The notes: a model not told the origin generated them from the letters alone. Positions 1 through 6,863 are shown, counted from the first letter of the stretch. The stretch: DNA of 7,440 bases from Thermoplasmata archaeon (GCA_021835265.1 JAKBQK010000306.1:1-7440), one strand, 5' to 3'. Program-made: numbers and translations.

Positions 1-20
1 CAGAACAACCGCGGAAAGTA

Positions 21-30
21 ATAATATAAT
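21..30 (+). promoter_or_regulatory. TATA box (with BRE-like purines) of the tRNA-Val gene
   Basis: An AT-only stretch (ATAATATAAT) is preceded directly by the purine-rich GGAAAG. It is centred about 26 bp upstream of the first tRNA base at 52, the usual spacing of an archaeal TATA box from its start site. The match of spacing and sequence is seen directly. Promoter function is inferred. Confidence 0.6.
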
Positions 31-51
31 CTTACGTTATTCTGGCTTGCA

Positions 52-124
52 GGGCTTGTGGTCTAGCGGTTATGACGTCGCTCTCACACAGCGGAGGTCA
101 CCGGTTCAAATCCGGTCAAGCCCA
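52..124 (+). tRNA. tRNA-Val, anticodon CAC
   Basis: This 73-nt sequence folds into a full cloverleaf. The acceptor stem is GGGCTTG/CAAGCCC, the D-arm is GTC/GAC, and the anticodon stem is TCGCT/AGCGG (one T-G pair) closing the loop CTCACAC. The T-arm is ACCGG/CCGGT with loop TTCAAAT, and the discriminator base is A. Loop positions 34-36 read CAC, which decodes the valine codon GUG. There is no intron and no encoded CCA, which fits an archaeal gene. Its last nine bases (116-124) lie within a direct repeat found again at 6844-6854, so the tRNA appears to be the integration target of the element on its right. Integration at the 3' end has left the tRNA intact. Confidence 0.95.
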
Positions 125-126
125 TT
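113..126 (+). repeat. Left attachment site (attL), 3' end of tRNA-Val
   Basis: The sequence CGGTCAAGCCCATT covers the 3' T-stem, the 3' acceptor strand, the discriminator and two flanking bases. It recurs in direct orientation at 6841-6854 with one mismatch (G115 against T6843). The uninterrupted identical core is 11 bp, 116-126. Archaeal tyrosine-recombinase elements usually use tRNA 3' ends as att sites, and an integrase fragment begins about 70 bp further on. The exact crossover point cannot be fixed from one sequence. Confidence 0.72.
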
Positions 127-154
127 GAAACTATTAAGCGAATACTTTAGATTG

Positions 155-159
155 TTTTT
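155..159 (+). terminator. Short T-run after tRNA-Val
   Basis: A run of five T's lies 31 bp past the tRNA 3' end. Archaeal transcription commonly stops at T-runs. This one lies inside the element. The T6 run that would have followed the tRNA before integration lies just right of the right att copy, at 6864-6869. Confidence 0.3.
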
Positions 160-197
160 ATGGTTATTATTATGACCTATGTCGCCAAGTATGAGGA

Positions 198-620
198 TTG
201 CTGCAGGACCCATACATAAATAGATGGTTCGAAAACCTAAGGGCAAAGTCTATCCTTACAGCAACTGTCTATCGGAGGATGCTTGGGTATTACTGTGAGC
301 TTACCGATGGAACACCTCAGAAAATCATAAGAGATGCCGGGGAAACTCCAGTTGAATTCAGGAACAACTTTTCAGACTTCATAAGAGACCTTGAGAAGAA
401 GGGAAAAGCAGGGTCTTATCTGGCCAGGTACAAGAGAGTTTTGCGTTCATGGACAAGGTTTCACAATATAGACGTAAAACTTGACATGAACATTGCAGCA
501 GAAAATGAGTCTCCCACTCTCGTCCATGAAAGAGTGTCCAGTAAAGATGAACTGGGCAAGAATATGAGAAAAGCATCTCCACGTGGAAGGGTGGTCATTT
601 CAATGATGGCATTTACATAG
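198..620 (+). pseudogene. Archaeal tyrosine recombinase/integrase, N-terminal fragment without catalytic domain
   Basis: The 140-residue product corresponds to the arm and core-binding part of an archaeal tyrosine integrase. It opens with DPYINRWFENLRAKS (residues 4-18). Further on it has a helical SAM-like region with KAGSYLARYKRVLRSW (70-85), then the linker ENESPTL...ERVSSKDEL and finally SPRGRVVISMMAF (127-139). In intact relatives that last segment is followed at once by the GLRP motif holding the first catalytic arginine. Here the frame ends in TAG at 618-620, and I find no R-H-R-Y catalytic residues in any frame downstream. The product could bind DNA at most. The start is also suspect. 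TTG at 198 is the only start in frame because TGA at 192-194 precedes it. An ATG at 179 opens a neighbouring frame (MSPSMRI), which suggests a frameshift near 195. It lies beside the tRNA att site and reads away from it, as element integrases often do. Confidence 0.75.
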
Positions 621-1143
621 TATTTTACGAAGCACTTAGTAAAGAGGGCCCTTTTCGTCTTTTTACCGATGGTGACAAAACTATTATTGGAGACCAAAAT
701 TTGAGGAGAAAAGAAACATAATAACGGACCCCGGGAAGATCATCGGAATTTTGTTAAGAGATAAAGAAAAGGATTCATCAGATAAAAAAATAGAATACGT
801 GGATCTAGTGGATCGCTTGAAGATACTAAGAGAGGAGACCATTAATTCTGCGGAAAGCGATGGAGTCAACAGATCATCAACGTCAACCATTCCAAATCTT
901 TCCAAAAGAGGAAAAGAAATTTACTCAAGGATAAGTGAAGCAGGTGAGGAACTAGCTTTATTATTTAGGGAGGTCGCATCTAAAGAAATACTCGTCAAAT
1001 AATTATTCAAGGCAATAAGACATGCTAATTTCATAGAGAAGGCAAGAAAACTTATCCACTCGCAATCTGAAAAACCAGAGCCAGAATCTCGGAAGAAATT
1101 GGTGCTTAAGCATGTTTATTGGTGTCTGTTATCTTCGTTCTAG
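602..1143 (+). pseudogene. Frameshifted gene relic, possibly a winged-helix regulator
   Basis: Three overlapping frames join into one plausible protein. Frame 2 (602-721) reads YEALSKEGPFRLFTD. Frame 3 (669-704) continues MVTKLLLETK. Frame 1 (about 697-1002) continues FEEKRNIITDPGKIIGIL and then a charged helical stretch ending LSKRGKEIYSRISEAGEEL and TAA at 1000-1002. The same frame stays open for 46 more codons to TAG at 1141-1143. No single frame has a good start; the longest piece, 751-1002, could begin only at TTG 751. The tail resembles the wing and last helix of MarR/PadR-like archaeal regulators (L-T/S-x-x-G-K/R-x followed by a helix), but this is weak similarity. Its left end runs straight into the integrase fragment, so a deletion probably joined the two. 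The 751-1002 piece could instead be a small live ORF, which I think less likely. Confidence 0.4.
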
Positions 1144-1334
1144 TGAGATAAGAAGTTATCGAGAATGTTAAAAAAGATCAACAGTGACTTAATCTTTTGT
1201 CAATGATGCATCAATTATGATAAAGATGTCATCAAATATAACTACGAATATAATTAACAGAAGACTTCAAATTTGGTTTTCAGCAACATAGTGACATAGA
1301 TAGAAATAAATGCAATTGAATATATAACAGTTCA
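1144..1334. other. Gene-free AT-rich stretch upstream of the DUF262-HNH gene
   Basis: No credible reading frame is visible on either strand. The stretch holds a small perfect hairpin (GATAA/TTATC with a 4-nt loop, 1147-1160) and several AT-rich elements. Two of these could promote the gene at 1335: ATATAATTAA near 1248-1257 and GAAATAAA at 1303-1310. Nothing else is recognised. Confidence 0.5.
1303..1310 (+). promoter_or_regulatory. Candidate TATA element for a leaderless DUF262-HNH transcript
   Basis: GAAATAAA is centred about 28 bp upstream of the ATG at 1335. This position would give a leaderless or near-leaderless mRNA, consistent with the absence of a Shine-Dalgarno site before the ATG. 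The sequence is only a moderate TATA match. A better-looking TATATAAC at 1321-1328 is too close to the ATG to serve this start. A second upstream candidate, at 1248-1257, would give a leader of roughly 55 nt. Confidence 0.3.
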
Positions 1335-3134
1335 ATGAGCAACGTAAAACCAGCCCACGAGGAACCAATTGCCATCGTTAAAGAATGCTATAATGCAAAA
1401 ACCGTACTACCAGAATTTCAGAGAAGCTTTGTCTGGGCTAATTCTGACATACAAGATTTATTGGTTTCTATATTAAATGACTATTTTATAGGGACTTTCT
1501 TATTCCTCAGAAGAGGAAAAGAATTTGAATTTAAGTTGCGCTACATAGAAGGTCTTGAAGAATTGAGACCGTCTCTTCCCAAGGAAGTGGATGAGAGTCA
1601 TTCAGAAAAAGCTGTTCTAGATGGGCAGCAAAGAATCACAGCCCTGTTTTATGTTCTATATAACCCCCCCGTAATTTCTCCAAAAGGTGCCTCATATCCC
1701 CATAGATATTTTGTAAAATTAAGTAAGCACTTGATCGCATCAACTTCCCAAGATTGGGATACCTCTGACATATTTGCCATTTCAGAGCGTGACGCGAGAA
1801 AGAACATAGAATTGGACCTAGGAGAAGGCAAAATGAAATATTCATTTGGAGAACTTATTGAATGTCACGGAAGCTTTAGTGAGGTCCTTGAAAAGAATTG
1901 GTTCAAGGAATACTGTTTCAAAGAACAACTTATTCCATTTGCTTTCCTAAAAGATAGGGATTCACTTTCATCATGGTTGGGAGATTACGTTGGATTTGCA
2001 CTTGATTCAGGAAAAGAGTATAAATCAGCAGATAAAGAACGAAAGACCATCGAGTCCTTATTCAGTAAGTGGTTTAACTTCGAAATCCCAGTTTTGACCT
2101 TGGAAAACAAGTCATTTGCTGAAGTTGCGGAAATATTTGAGAGGATAAATAGAACTGGGGTTCAACTCTCTGTATTCGCGCTTGCAACGGCGGTATTTTA
2201 CAAACAAGGTATAAAACTAAGAGATTTATGGGAAAATTATTACAACAATGATGAAAATGAAATCACAAATTTTTGTTCTCTAGACAATGAAGAATATCCC
2301 AAGTTCATTCTTCAAATCATTGCCTTACTTAAAGGAAAGGATGTAAAAAAGAATGTTCTGATAAACCCAAAAGTGTTCAAATTCAATGCCACAGATTGGA
2401 AAGAAGCATGTTCTTTGCTAGATAAAGCGTTCAAGAGGGTTAAGAATACGGTAACGGGTTATGGTGTATTTAAATCAGAGTACCTTCCATACAAAACAAT
2501 CCTCGTTAGCCTAGCTGCCCTTTTGAAGAATGTGAGAAATGCAGATGATTTTTATAAGATCGATACCTGGTACTGGAGTTGTGTTGTGACAGGCAGATAT
2601 GCTGGTTCAAGTGACACAGCGATCAAACAAGATTTTGACGATGTATCTGAATGGCTCTCTAATGATAGCAAAAAACCCGCAGTAGTTCTAAACGCACAAG
2701 CAGGAATAGACAATCTGAACTTTAGAAAGGTCATGCAAGGTGGCTTATACAAAGCTATACTAACAGTAATTGCTCATAAGGGCCCAAAAGATTTCTACAC
2801 CGGACAATCAGTTGAATTGAGTACCTTGAATGACCACCACATATTTCCCAAGAAGTCTGGTTTAGCAATAGAAGATGAAAATTCCATACTCAATAGAACT
2901 TTGATCTCAGATATTACCAATAAGTCTATTTTGAACAAGAAACCATCCTCGTATCTTGGGGAAATGAAGTCTAGACTTGGAAATGGTAGGATGATTTCAG
3001 AGACATTGGATAGCCACCTGATCAATAACGACGCCCAACTTTACTTAAGTGATGACAAATACACTGAATTTCTTATCGCCAGAGAAAACTCAATTAAAAG
3101 TGAATTGAAAGCCTTAATCTTTAGGACCGATTGA
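1335..3134 (+). CDS. DUF262 / DUF1524 (HNH) protein, GmrSD/BrxU-like type IV restriction enzyme
   Basis: This intact 599-residue protein has the single-chain GmrS-GmrD layout. The N-terminal DUF262 half shows VLPEFQRSFVW (24-34), the nucleotide-binding signature VLDGQQR (94-100) and IFERINRTGVQLS (267-279). A helical middle region leads to WYWSCVVTGRYAGSS (412-426), typical of the link into the nuclease half. The C-terminal DUF1524 HNH-type domain has NDHHIFPKK (499-507) with its H-x-x-P core, followed by N520 and the ITNKS segment around N529. Family knowledge: GmrSD, BrxU and SspE enzymes use NTP hydrolysis in the DUF262 domain to control an HNH nuclease that attacks phage DNA, often DNA with modified bases or in response to modification. 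The modification recognised here cannot be read from sequence. It is predicted cytosolic, with no signal peptide or membrane segment. The ATG at 1335 leaves only 23 residues before the first conserved motif and has no SD, suggesting leaderless expression. No partner methylase, Ssp or BREX gene lies nearby. All key motifs are present, so it looks active. A C7 tract lies at 1664-1670. Confidence 0.88.
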   Translation: MSNVKPAHEEPIAIVKECYNAKTVLPEFQRSFVWANSDIQDLLVSILNDYFIGTFLFLRRGKEFEFKLRYIEGLEELRPSLPKEVDESHSEKAVLDGQQRITALFYVLYNPPVISPKGASYPHRYFVKLSKHLIASTSQDWDTSDIFAISERDARKNIELDLGEGKMKYSFGELIECHGSFSEVLEKNWFKEYCFKEQLIPFAFLKDRDSLSSWLGDYVGFALDSGKEYKSADKERKTIESLFSKWFNFEIPVLTLENKSFAEVAEIFERINRTGVQLSVFALATAVFYKQGIKLRDLWENYYNNDENEITNFCSLDNEEYPKFILQIIALLKGKDVKKNVLINPKVFKFNATDWKEACSLLDKAFKRVKNTVTGYGVFKSEYLPYKTILVSLAALLKNVRNADDFYKIDTWYWSCVVTGRYAGSSDTAIKQDFDDVSEWLSNDSKKPAVVLNAQAGIDNLNFRKVMQGGLYKAILTVIAHKGPKDFYTGQSVELSTLNDHHIFPKKSGLAIEDENSILNRTLISDITNKSILNKKPSSYLGEMKSRLGNGRMISETLDSHLINNDAQLYLSDDKYTEFLIARENSIKSELKALIFRTD

Positions 3135-3139
3135 CTCTT

Positions 3140-3185
3140 AAATGCAAGAATTTTGAGGCTATCATACCATTGCCTCTGCATTTTT
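3140..3185 (+). terminator. Hairpin with T-run ending the DUF262-HNH transcript
   Basis: Starting 6 bp after the TGA stop, two nested inverted repeats can pair. The outer arms are AAATGCA (3140-3146) with TGCATTT (3177-3183). The inner arms are GAGGC (3155-3159) with GCCTC (3172-3176). An 8-nt bulge lies on the left side and the loop is 12 nt. A T5 run (3181-3185) overlaps the 3' side. The structure sits in the 86-bp gap between two convergent genes, where read-through would be costly. Archaea rely mainly on T-runs, so the hairpin may add to termination or protect the mRNA end. Confidence 0.5.
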
Positions 3186-3220
3186 ACAAAAATATCGGTC
3201 GAGTTCTGCGATCGGTGAAA

Positions 3221-6200
3221 TTAATTAAATTTTAGAGTTGTCAATACCTCTCCCGTCATCATAAGGCCCTCCAATACATTTATCTTTATCTTTTCGAAGT
3301 CGTCTTTGCTTGGTTTAGCACCCAGTGACTTTATGACGGCCTTCAACTTTTCTTCGAAGCTGTTAGAGATGAATTTTCTACTCTCTGCTTTAGAGGCTGA
3401 AAATTTCCTATAAAATTCTAAAGAGTATGCGGAGATACGTTCTATTTGGAATATTTTCTTGAAGTTTTTGTCGAATGCTCTATCTTCTAGGGACTTCTTG
3501 ATTCTTTGATTTCTTATGATGGTTGAAATTTTGTTATCATTGATATTATCTAGACCAGATGCCATGTCCACAAAGTCTGACACAACTCTAATGAGGGACT
3601 CAGTTTTATTTTCGTCATCATATTCCATGGATGCTATAATACTAAACCTTTGAAATGGCGCATATTTACTCATCAACCCTTTAATGGCTTGGAGAGGATG
3701 GTCGTCAGAGATCTCATCACTCTCATCTCCTATTCGAGTGAAAGTATCCCCGGACGGGTTTATACGTATTAAATTAGCATGATATTTTCCTTCCCCGATC
3801 ACTGGTTCAGTGAACTCCTCTATTGATACAATGTCTTGATTCCTCTTGTATAGCAAACGGCGTCTTACTGCGTGTAAATATGCTTCGTTGAAATACCTTC
3901 CAAATTCTTCGAACCCCAAACCAATAGGTACTAGTCCAATTCTAGTATTATTTCCTATTGCGGGACCTGGAGCTTTCATTATGAGGTTCGACAATTCAGT
4001 TCTTTTATATTTTTGGTAGACGGACTTAGCAGAGGTCGGAAGATAATTGTCAACAATCTCTGTCATTATGTCTCCGCCGCCCTTACTGGTTATAATATAC
4101 GCAGAAAATAATTGCATATCCAGTGATTTTCTTATCAAACTTGTGGTCAACCTCTGGTTAAAGAAAGTTTTGACCCTCTCCTCTTTTTCTTGCATATCCA
4201 TAATTTTCTTCTCAAGCCTCTCAATTGTGGCTTGCTTTGCCCTGGACATAGTATTCATCATATCTTTCATTCTATTGGCCCGTAAATCTCCGATTCTATT
4301 CGGAAGGAGTTTTAACCCGAGATGTTGTCTGAGCAGATTTATATCGTCATAGGTTTGATATTCCTCCTCAAGCACTTTAATGTAAATCTCTCGAAGGTTG
4401 GTTCTGATTCCCTCGGACATTAGTTCCTCTCTTCCTCTAATTTCGACAAATTTATATATTATCTTAAGCGCGGTTTCATCCAGCATTGCATTGTTGCAAG
4501 ATTCTTCGAGAATACCTGACATCGAGAATTTGGTTGCATAGATGGCGGTTGAAGCTATTTTTAATGAGTTGTATGATTTATCATCTTTATTATAGATAGT
4601 GTTTGATGTCTTTATTTTGGATAGAAGAACAACCGAAATCTTGCTAAAAAGGTCAAAACTACCAGGATAATCCTTCAGCATAGATACTATCTCCCCGAAG
4701 GATGGCCTGTTGGAAGCTTCTAAAATGCCTTCATCTTCCAACTCTAATATAATTTTTATGCTATAATCGTAAATCTGGAAGAACTCATAAAATATGTCTT
4801 TTATGCGAGAGATCCCAAACATTCTCTCCTGTTTTAATAATGAAGTTAACATATTTGACAAATTCTTTGGGTCTGTCTCACTGCTTAATTTTATAATCCC
4901 ATCCCTTATGAGAAAGTTTGATAGCTCGGCGATAATGTCATTCTGTTTGATTAGTCCATACAAATCTACAACTCGCTCACTTTCCGTGTATTCATAATAG
5001 AGCAGCAACAAAAAGCTACTATTAATATTTAACATAATGGATACGTAGTCTGCAATATCTTTTTCATAGCGATAATCTTTGTCTGAAAAGCTGCCTTTCG
5101 GAATATATTCTGACAGCCTCAGTTTGTTTCCCTTGTCCTTCAAATTTAACTTATAACGTTCTAGAAGACTTGTGAATTCATTCTTGACCTGATTTATTTG
5201 TTTTATCTGACTACTCACGTCATCCAGTGCATAGGACAAAGAAAAATTATCAAAGCCTTTGAAGTGGGACAGTAGAAAATCAACATACTTGCTCATCTTC
5301 AAAGTTGCTTCATCTGGCTTTACAAAAAAACCATTAAAAACCAACACGCTAACGAATTCTCTGAGAGCTCCATCATTTTTTATCAAGATTCTCCAAGATT
5401 CTGCTCTTTTTTCCATATTGGCTTTCTCATCTTGGTAAATCAGAGATATTATAGAGACATCAACTTTCAAAACGTTAGATGCAACTTTAAAGAGTTCAGT
5501 TTCGTAACTATCTCTTTGAACAGTGTTCGGTGGATATGACATTATCATTTCTTCGCATTGAACGTCTGAAAAGCCATATCTTTTGAGGCCATCTACAAGA
5601 GTTCTTTTATCTTCGAGTAAGGGCCCATAGAACTTCTCATATATCTCAAAGAATCTTTCAATGTTGAAAAATTCCTCAGATGCTACCAATTTGTAAATGG
5701 CCCCATACGCCTTTGACCTCAGGTCAAAGCTCCTTAAATCTACATCTATCGTGCTAAGTATGTGACCTATTAATTTATGCAAAAGCTTGTTAGATTTGCT
5801 AATCTTTGACCATTCAATAATTGATTGGGATTTGTTTTCCTTTAGGTCAAAATAAGAGAGTCGGATAAATGCGGGGTCGATATGATTAGGGGGTCCCAGT
5901 TCTTTGGAAACCACCTCGATAAATTGGTTTTCTGAGTCATCCAAGAGATTCTTCGATTCCAGCATTTCTAACAAGCTGTTGTTTTTATTTAGTCCATATC
6001 TAACAATGGAAGTTCTTAGTTCATTCTTAAAAACTCTTTGAAAGGCGTATCTTGCCTTTGTAGTAAAAAGAGCGTTAAATTTAGGAAAAAGTATCCTTGC
6101 AGTATCAACTCCAAGCTTATTTTTTTCCAAGAGAGAGGTCGCATATCTTGACAAAATGTCAATATCTATTGTAAAAAGTTTGTTGTTTATTAACTTCTTT

Positions 6201-6703
6201 CTTATAATATCGAACTTATCCTTTAACGCGGAGTGGAGCTTGTTTTGTATGGAGTTAGCCTTTTTTCTCAAAAAAGAGGTGATGATCTTGGAGATGGAGA
6301 CTATGGCTACACCAAATAAAATATAATACAAATTTACTGAAGATAGGGACGAGATAATATGAATGCTATACAGATAATATGTTAAAACCACAGAAATGGA
6401 GATAATCGTGAAAATATCGATTTTGTCGTAATAACTGTATATCTTGCGTGTAAGATTGCTTAATTCTTCATTTGCTTCTGTCAGAATATTTGTGGTTTCG
6501 AGTATCACTGATCCTTTTTCCGAATAGAATTTCTTTGATTCTTCTTTTAAATATTTTAGATAACTATTTAATTCTTTATGCCCCAATTTTGTAGTTGTAT
6601 CTATGTCTGTGTATATTTCATAAAGATCGGATTTTAATTTGTCAACCTCTGACTCTTGACGTACGATTACATCTTCTGAATTATCTTCGGATAAGGACAT
6701 CAC
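3221..6703 (-). CDS. Unrecognised 1160-residue protein with N-terminal membrane hairpin
   Basis: I do not recognise a family. Residues are counted from the GTG at 6703; the next codon, at 6700, is ATG and may be the true start. Residues 1-95 are highly charged and likely helical or coiled coil. Two hydrophobic segments, about 96-118 and 123-144, are joined by a four-residue turn (SLSS) and followed by basic LRKK, so both ends should face the cytoplasm. The remaining ~1,000 residues are soluble, mostly helical and rich in Lys, Glu and Ile. They include a duplicated unit (about 400-478 and 546-623), a probable coiled coil (818-848) and a more globular tail (about 860-1110) with Gly/Pro turns such as APGPAIGNN and LVPIGLGFEEFGRYF. 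I see no Walker A, HNH, PD-(D/E)xK or other catalytic signature. It is AT-rich like the rest of the element and uninterrupted, although neighbouring genes have decayed. It converges on the DUF262-HNH gene, so the two are not one operon. A defence, signalling or membrane-scaffold role is conjecture. Confidence 0.85.
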   Translation of the reverse strand: MMSLSEDNSEDVIVRQESEVDKLKSDLYEIYTDIDTTTKLGHKELNSYLKYLKEESKKFYSEKGSVILETTNILTEANEELSNLTRKIYSYYDKIDIFTIISISVVLTYYLYSIHIISSLSSVNLYYILFGVAIVSISKIITSFLRKKANSIQNKLHSALKDKFDIIRKKLINNKLFTIDIDILSRYATSLLEKNKLGVDTARILFPKFNALFTTKARYAFQRVFKNELRTSIVRYGLNKNNSLLEMLESKNLLDDSENQFIEVVSKELGPPNHIDPAFIRLSYFDLKENKSQSIIEWSKISKSNKLLHKLIGHILSTIDVDLRSFDLRSKAYGAIYKLVASEEFFNIERFFEIYEKFYGPLLEDKRTLVDGLKRYGFSDVQCEEMIMSYPPNTVQRDSYETELFKVASNVLKVDVSIISLIYQDEKANMEKRAESWRILIKNDGALREFVSVLVFNGFFVKPDEATLKMSKYVDFLLSHFKGFDNFSLSYALDDVSSQIKQINQVKNEFTSLLERYKLNLKDKGNKLRLSEYIPKGSFSDKDYRYEKDIADYVSIMLNINSSFLLLLYYEYTESERVVDLYGLIKQNDIIAELSNFLIRDGIIKLSSETDPKNLSNMLTSLLKQERMFGISRIKDIFYEFFQIYDYSIKIILELEDEGILEASNRPSFGEIVSMLKDYPGSFDLFSKISVVLLSKIKTSNTIYNKDDKSYNSLKIASTAIYATKFSMSGILEESCNNAMLDETALKIIYKFVEIRGREELMSEGIRTNLREIYIKVLEEEYQTYDDINLLRQHLGLKLLPNRIGDLRANRMKDMMNTMSRAKQATIERLEKKIMDMQEKEERVKTFFNQRLTTSLIRKSLDMQLFSAYIITSKGGGDIMTEIVDNYLPTSAKSVYQKYKRTELSNLIMKAPGPAIGNNTRIGLVPIGLGFEEFGRYFNEAYLHAVRRRLLYKRNQDIVSIEEFTEPVIGEGKYHANLIRINPSGDTFTRIGDESDEISDDHPLQAIKGLMSKYAPFQRFSIIASMEYDDENKTESLIRVVSDFVDMASGLDNINDNKISTIIRNQRIKKSLEDRAFDKNFKKIFQIERISAYSLEFYRKFSASKAESRKFISNSFEEKLKAVIKSLGAKPSKDDFEKIKINVLEGLMMTGEVLTTLKFN

Positions 6704-6740
6704 CTATCATTTATAATTAGTAGCTCAAATTGGATTACAA

Positions 6741-6752
6741 CAATATTAATTT
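6741..6752 (-). promoter_or_regulatory. Candidate TATA element for the large membrane protein gene
   Basis: On the minus strand this reads AAATTAATATTG. A start site about 26 bp downstream would leave a leader of roughly 17-20 nt before the GTG/ATG start pair. The SD-like string AGGTGAT overlaps the start codons themselves, so it has no usable spacing and does not decide the start. Another AT-rich box (TTATAAAT, about 6710-6717) is too close to the start. Confidence 0.25.
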
Positions 6753-6840
6753 TGTTGGAGATTCTTATAAAACTAAGGCTACCTTGGTCGATGGATATAA
6801 AATTCCATATGGCCGTATTTGCTTAAAAAATAAACGCATA

Positions 6841-6854
6841 CGTTCAAGCCCATT
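6841..6854 (+). repeat. Right attachment site (attR)
   Basis: The sequence CGTTCAAGCCCATT repeats the 3' end of tRNA-Val (113-126) in the same orientation, with 13 of 14 identical bases and an 11-bp exact core at 6844-6854. It lies where the AT-rich cargo ends and the more G+C-rich flank begins, 31 bp from the end of the DUF427 gene. An 11-bp chance match in 7.4 kb is unlikely, and its placement supports att function. Joining the two copies would restore tRNA-Val followed by this flank. Confidence 0.68.
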
Positions 6855-6863
6855 TTAAATCAG

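Larger units (their letters stand above)
116..6854. mobile_element. Integrated element (degraded integrase plus two large cargo genes) in tRNA-Val
   Basis: Four things support an integrated element: an intact tRNA at the left edge, a tyrosine-integrase fragment directly beside it, a direct repeat of the tRNA 3' end at the right edge, and a change in composition across that repeat. Hand counts of 60-base lines gave about 32% G+C inside (5461-5520) and 43-48% in the right flank (6961-7020, 7081-7140). The unit between the repeats is about 6.73 kb. It carries a decayed integrase, a decayed second gene, a DUF262-HNH nuclease and a giant membrane-anchored protein. No replication gene, partition gene or structural viral gene is recognisable, so this is more a genomic island or element relic than a complete virus or plasmid. 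The integrase has lost its catalytic part, so the element should be immobile unless helped in trans. Confidence 0.7.

Noticed and set aside
646..651. GGGCCC palindromes at 646, 2780 and 5620
   Set aside because: They are isolated 6-bp palindromes in unrelated contexts, with no spacing pattern or shared flanks.
461..697. Minus-strand ORF opposite the integrase fragment
   Set aside because: It is a shadow of the integrase relic, whose plus-strand product matches a known family.
1321..1328. TATATAAC just before the DUF262-HNH gene as its TATA box
   Set aside because: It is only 7-14 bp from the ATG. Transcription would start inside codon 5 or later, and no in-frame ATG follows before the conserved PEFQR motif.
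4047..4352. A 101-codon plus-strand ORF with a hydrophobic, membrane-like product
   Set aside because: It is antisense to the coiled-coil region of the large minus-strand gene. The complement of Lys/Glu-rich AT-rich codons reads as Phe, Leu, Ile and Ser, which creates false membrane segments. It has no promoter or independent support.
6791..6807. Hairpin ATGGA...TCCAT around TATAAAA in the gap between the large gene and attR
   Set aside because: The stem is only 5 bp and no gene starts at the right distance on the plus strand. The only following frame is 11 codons long.
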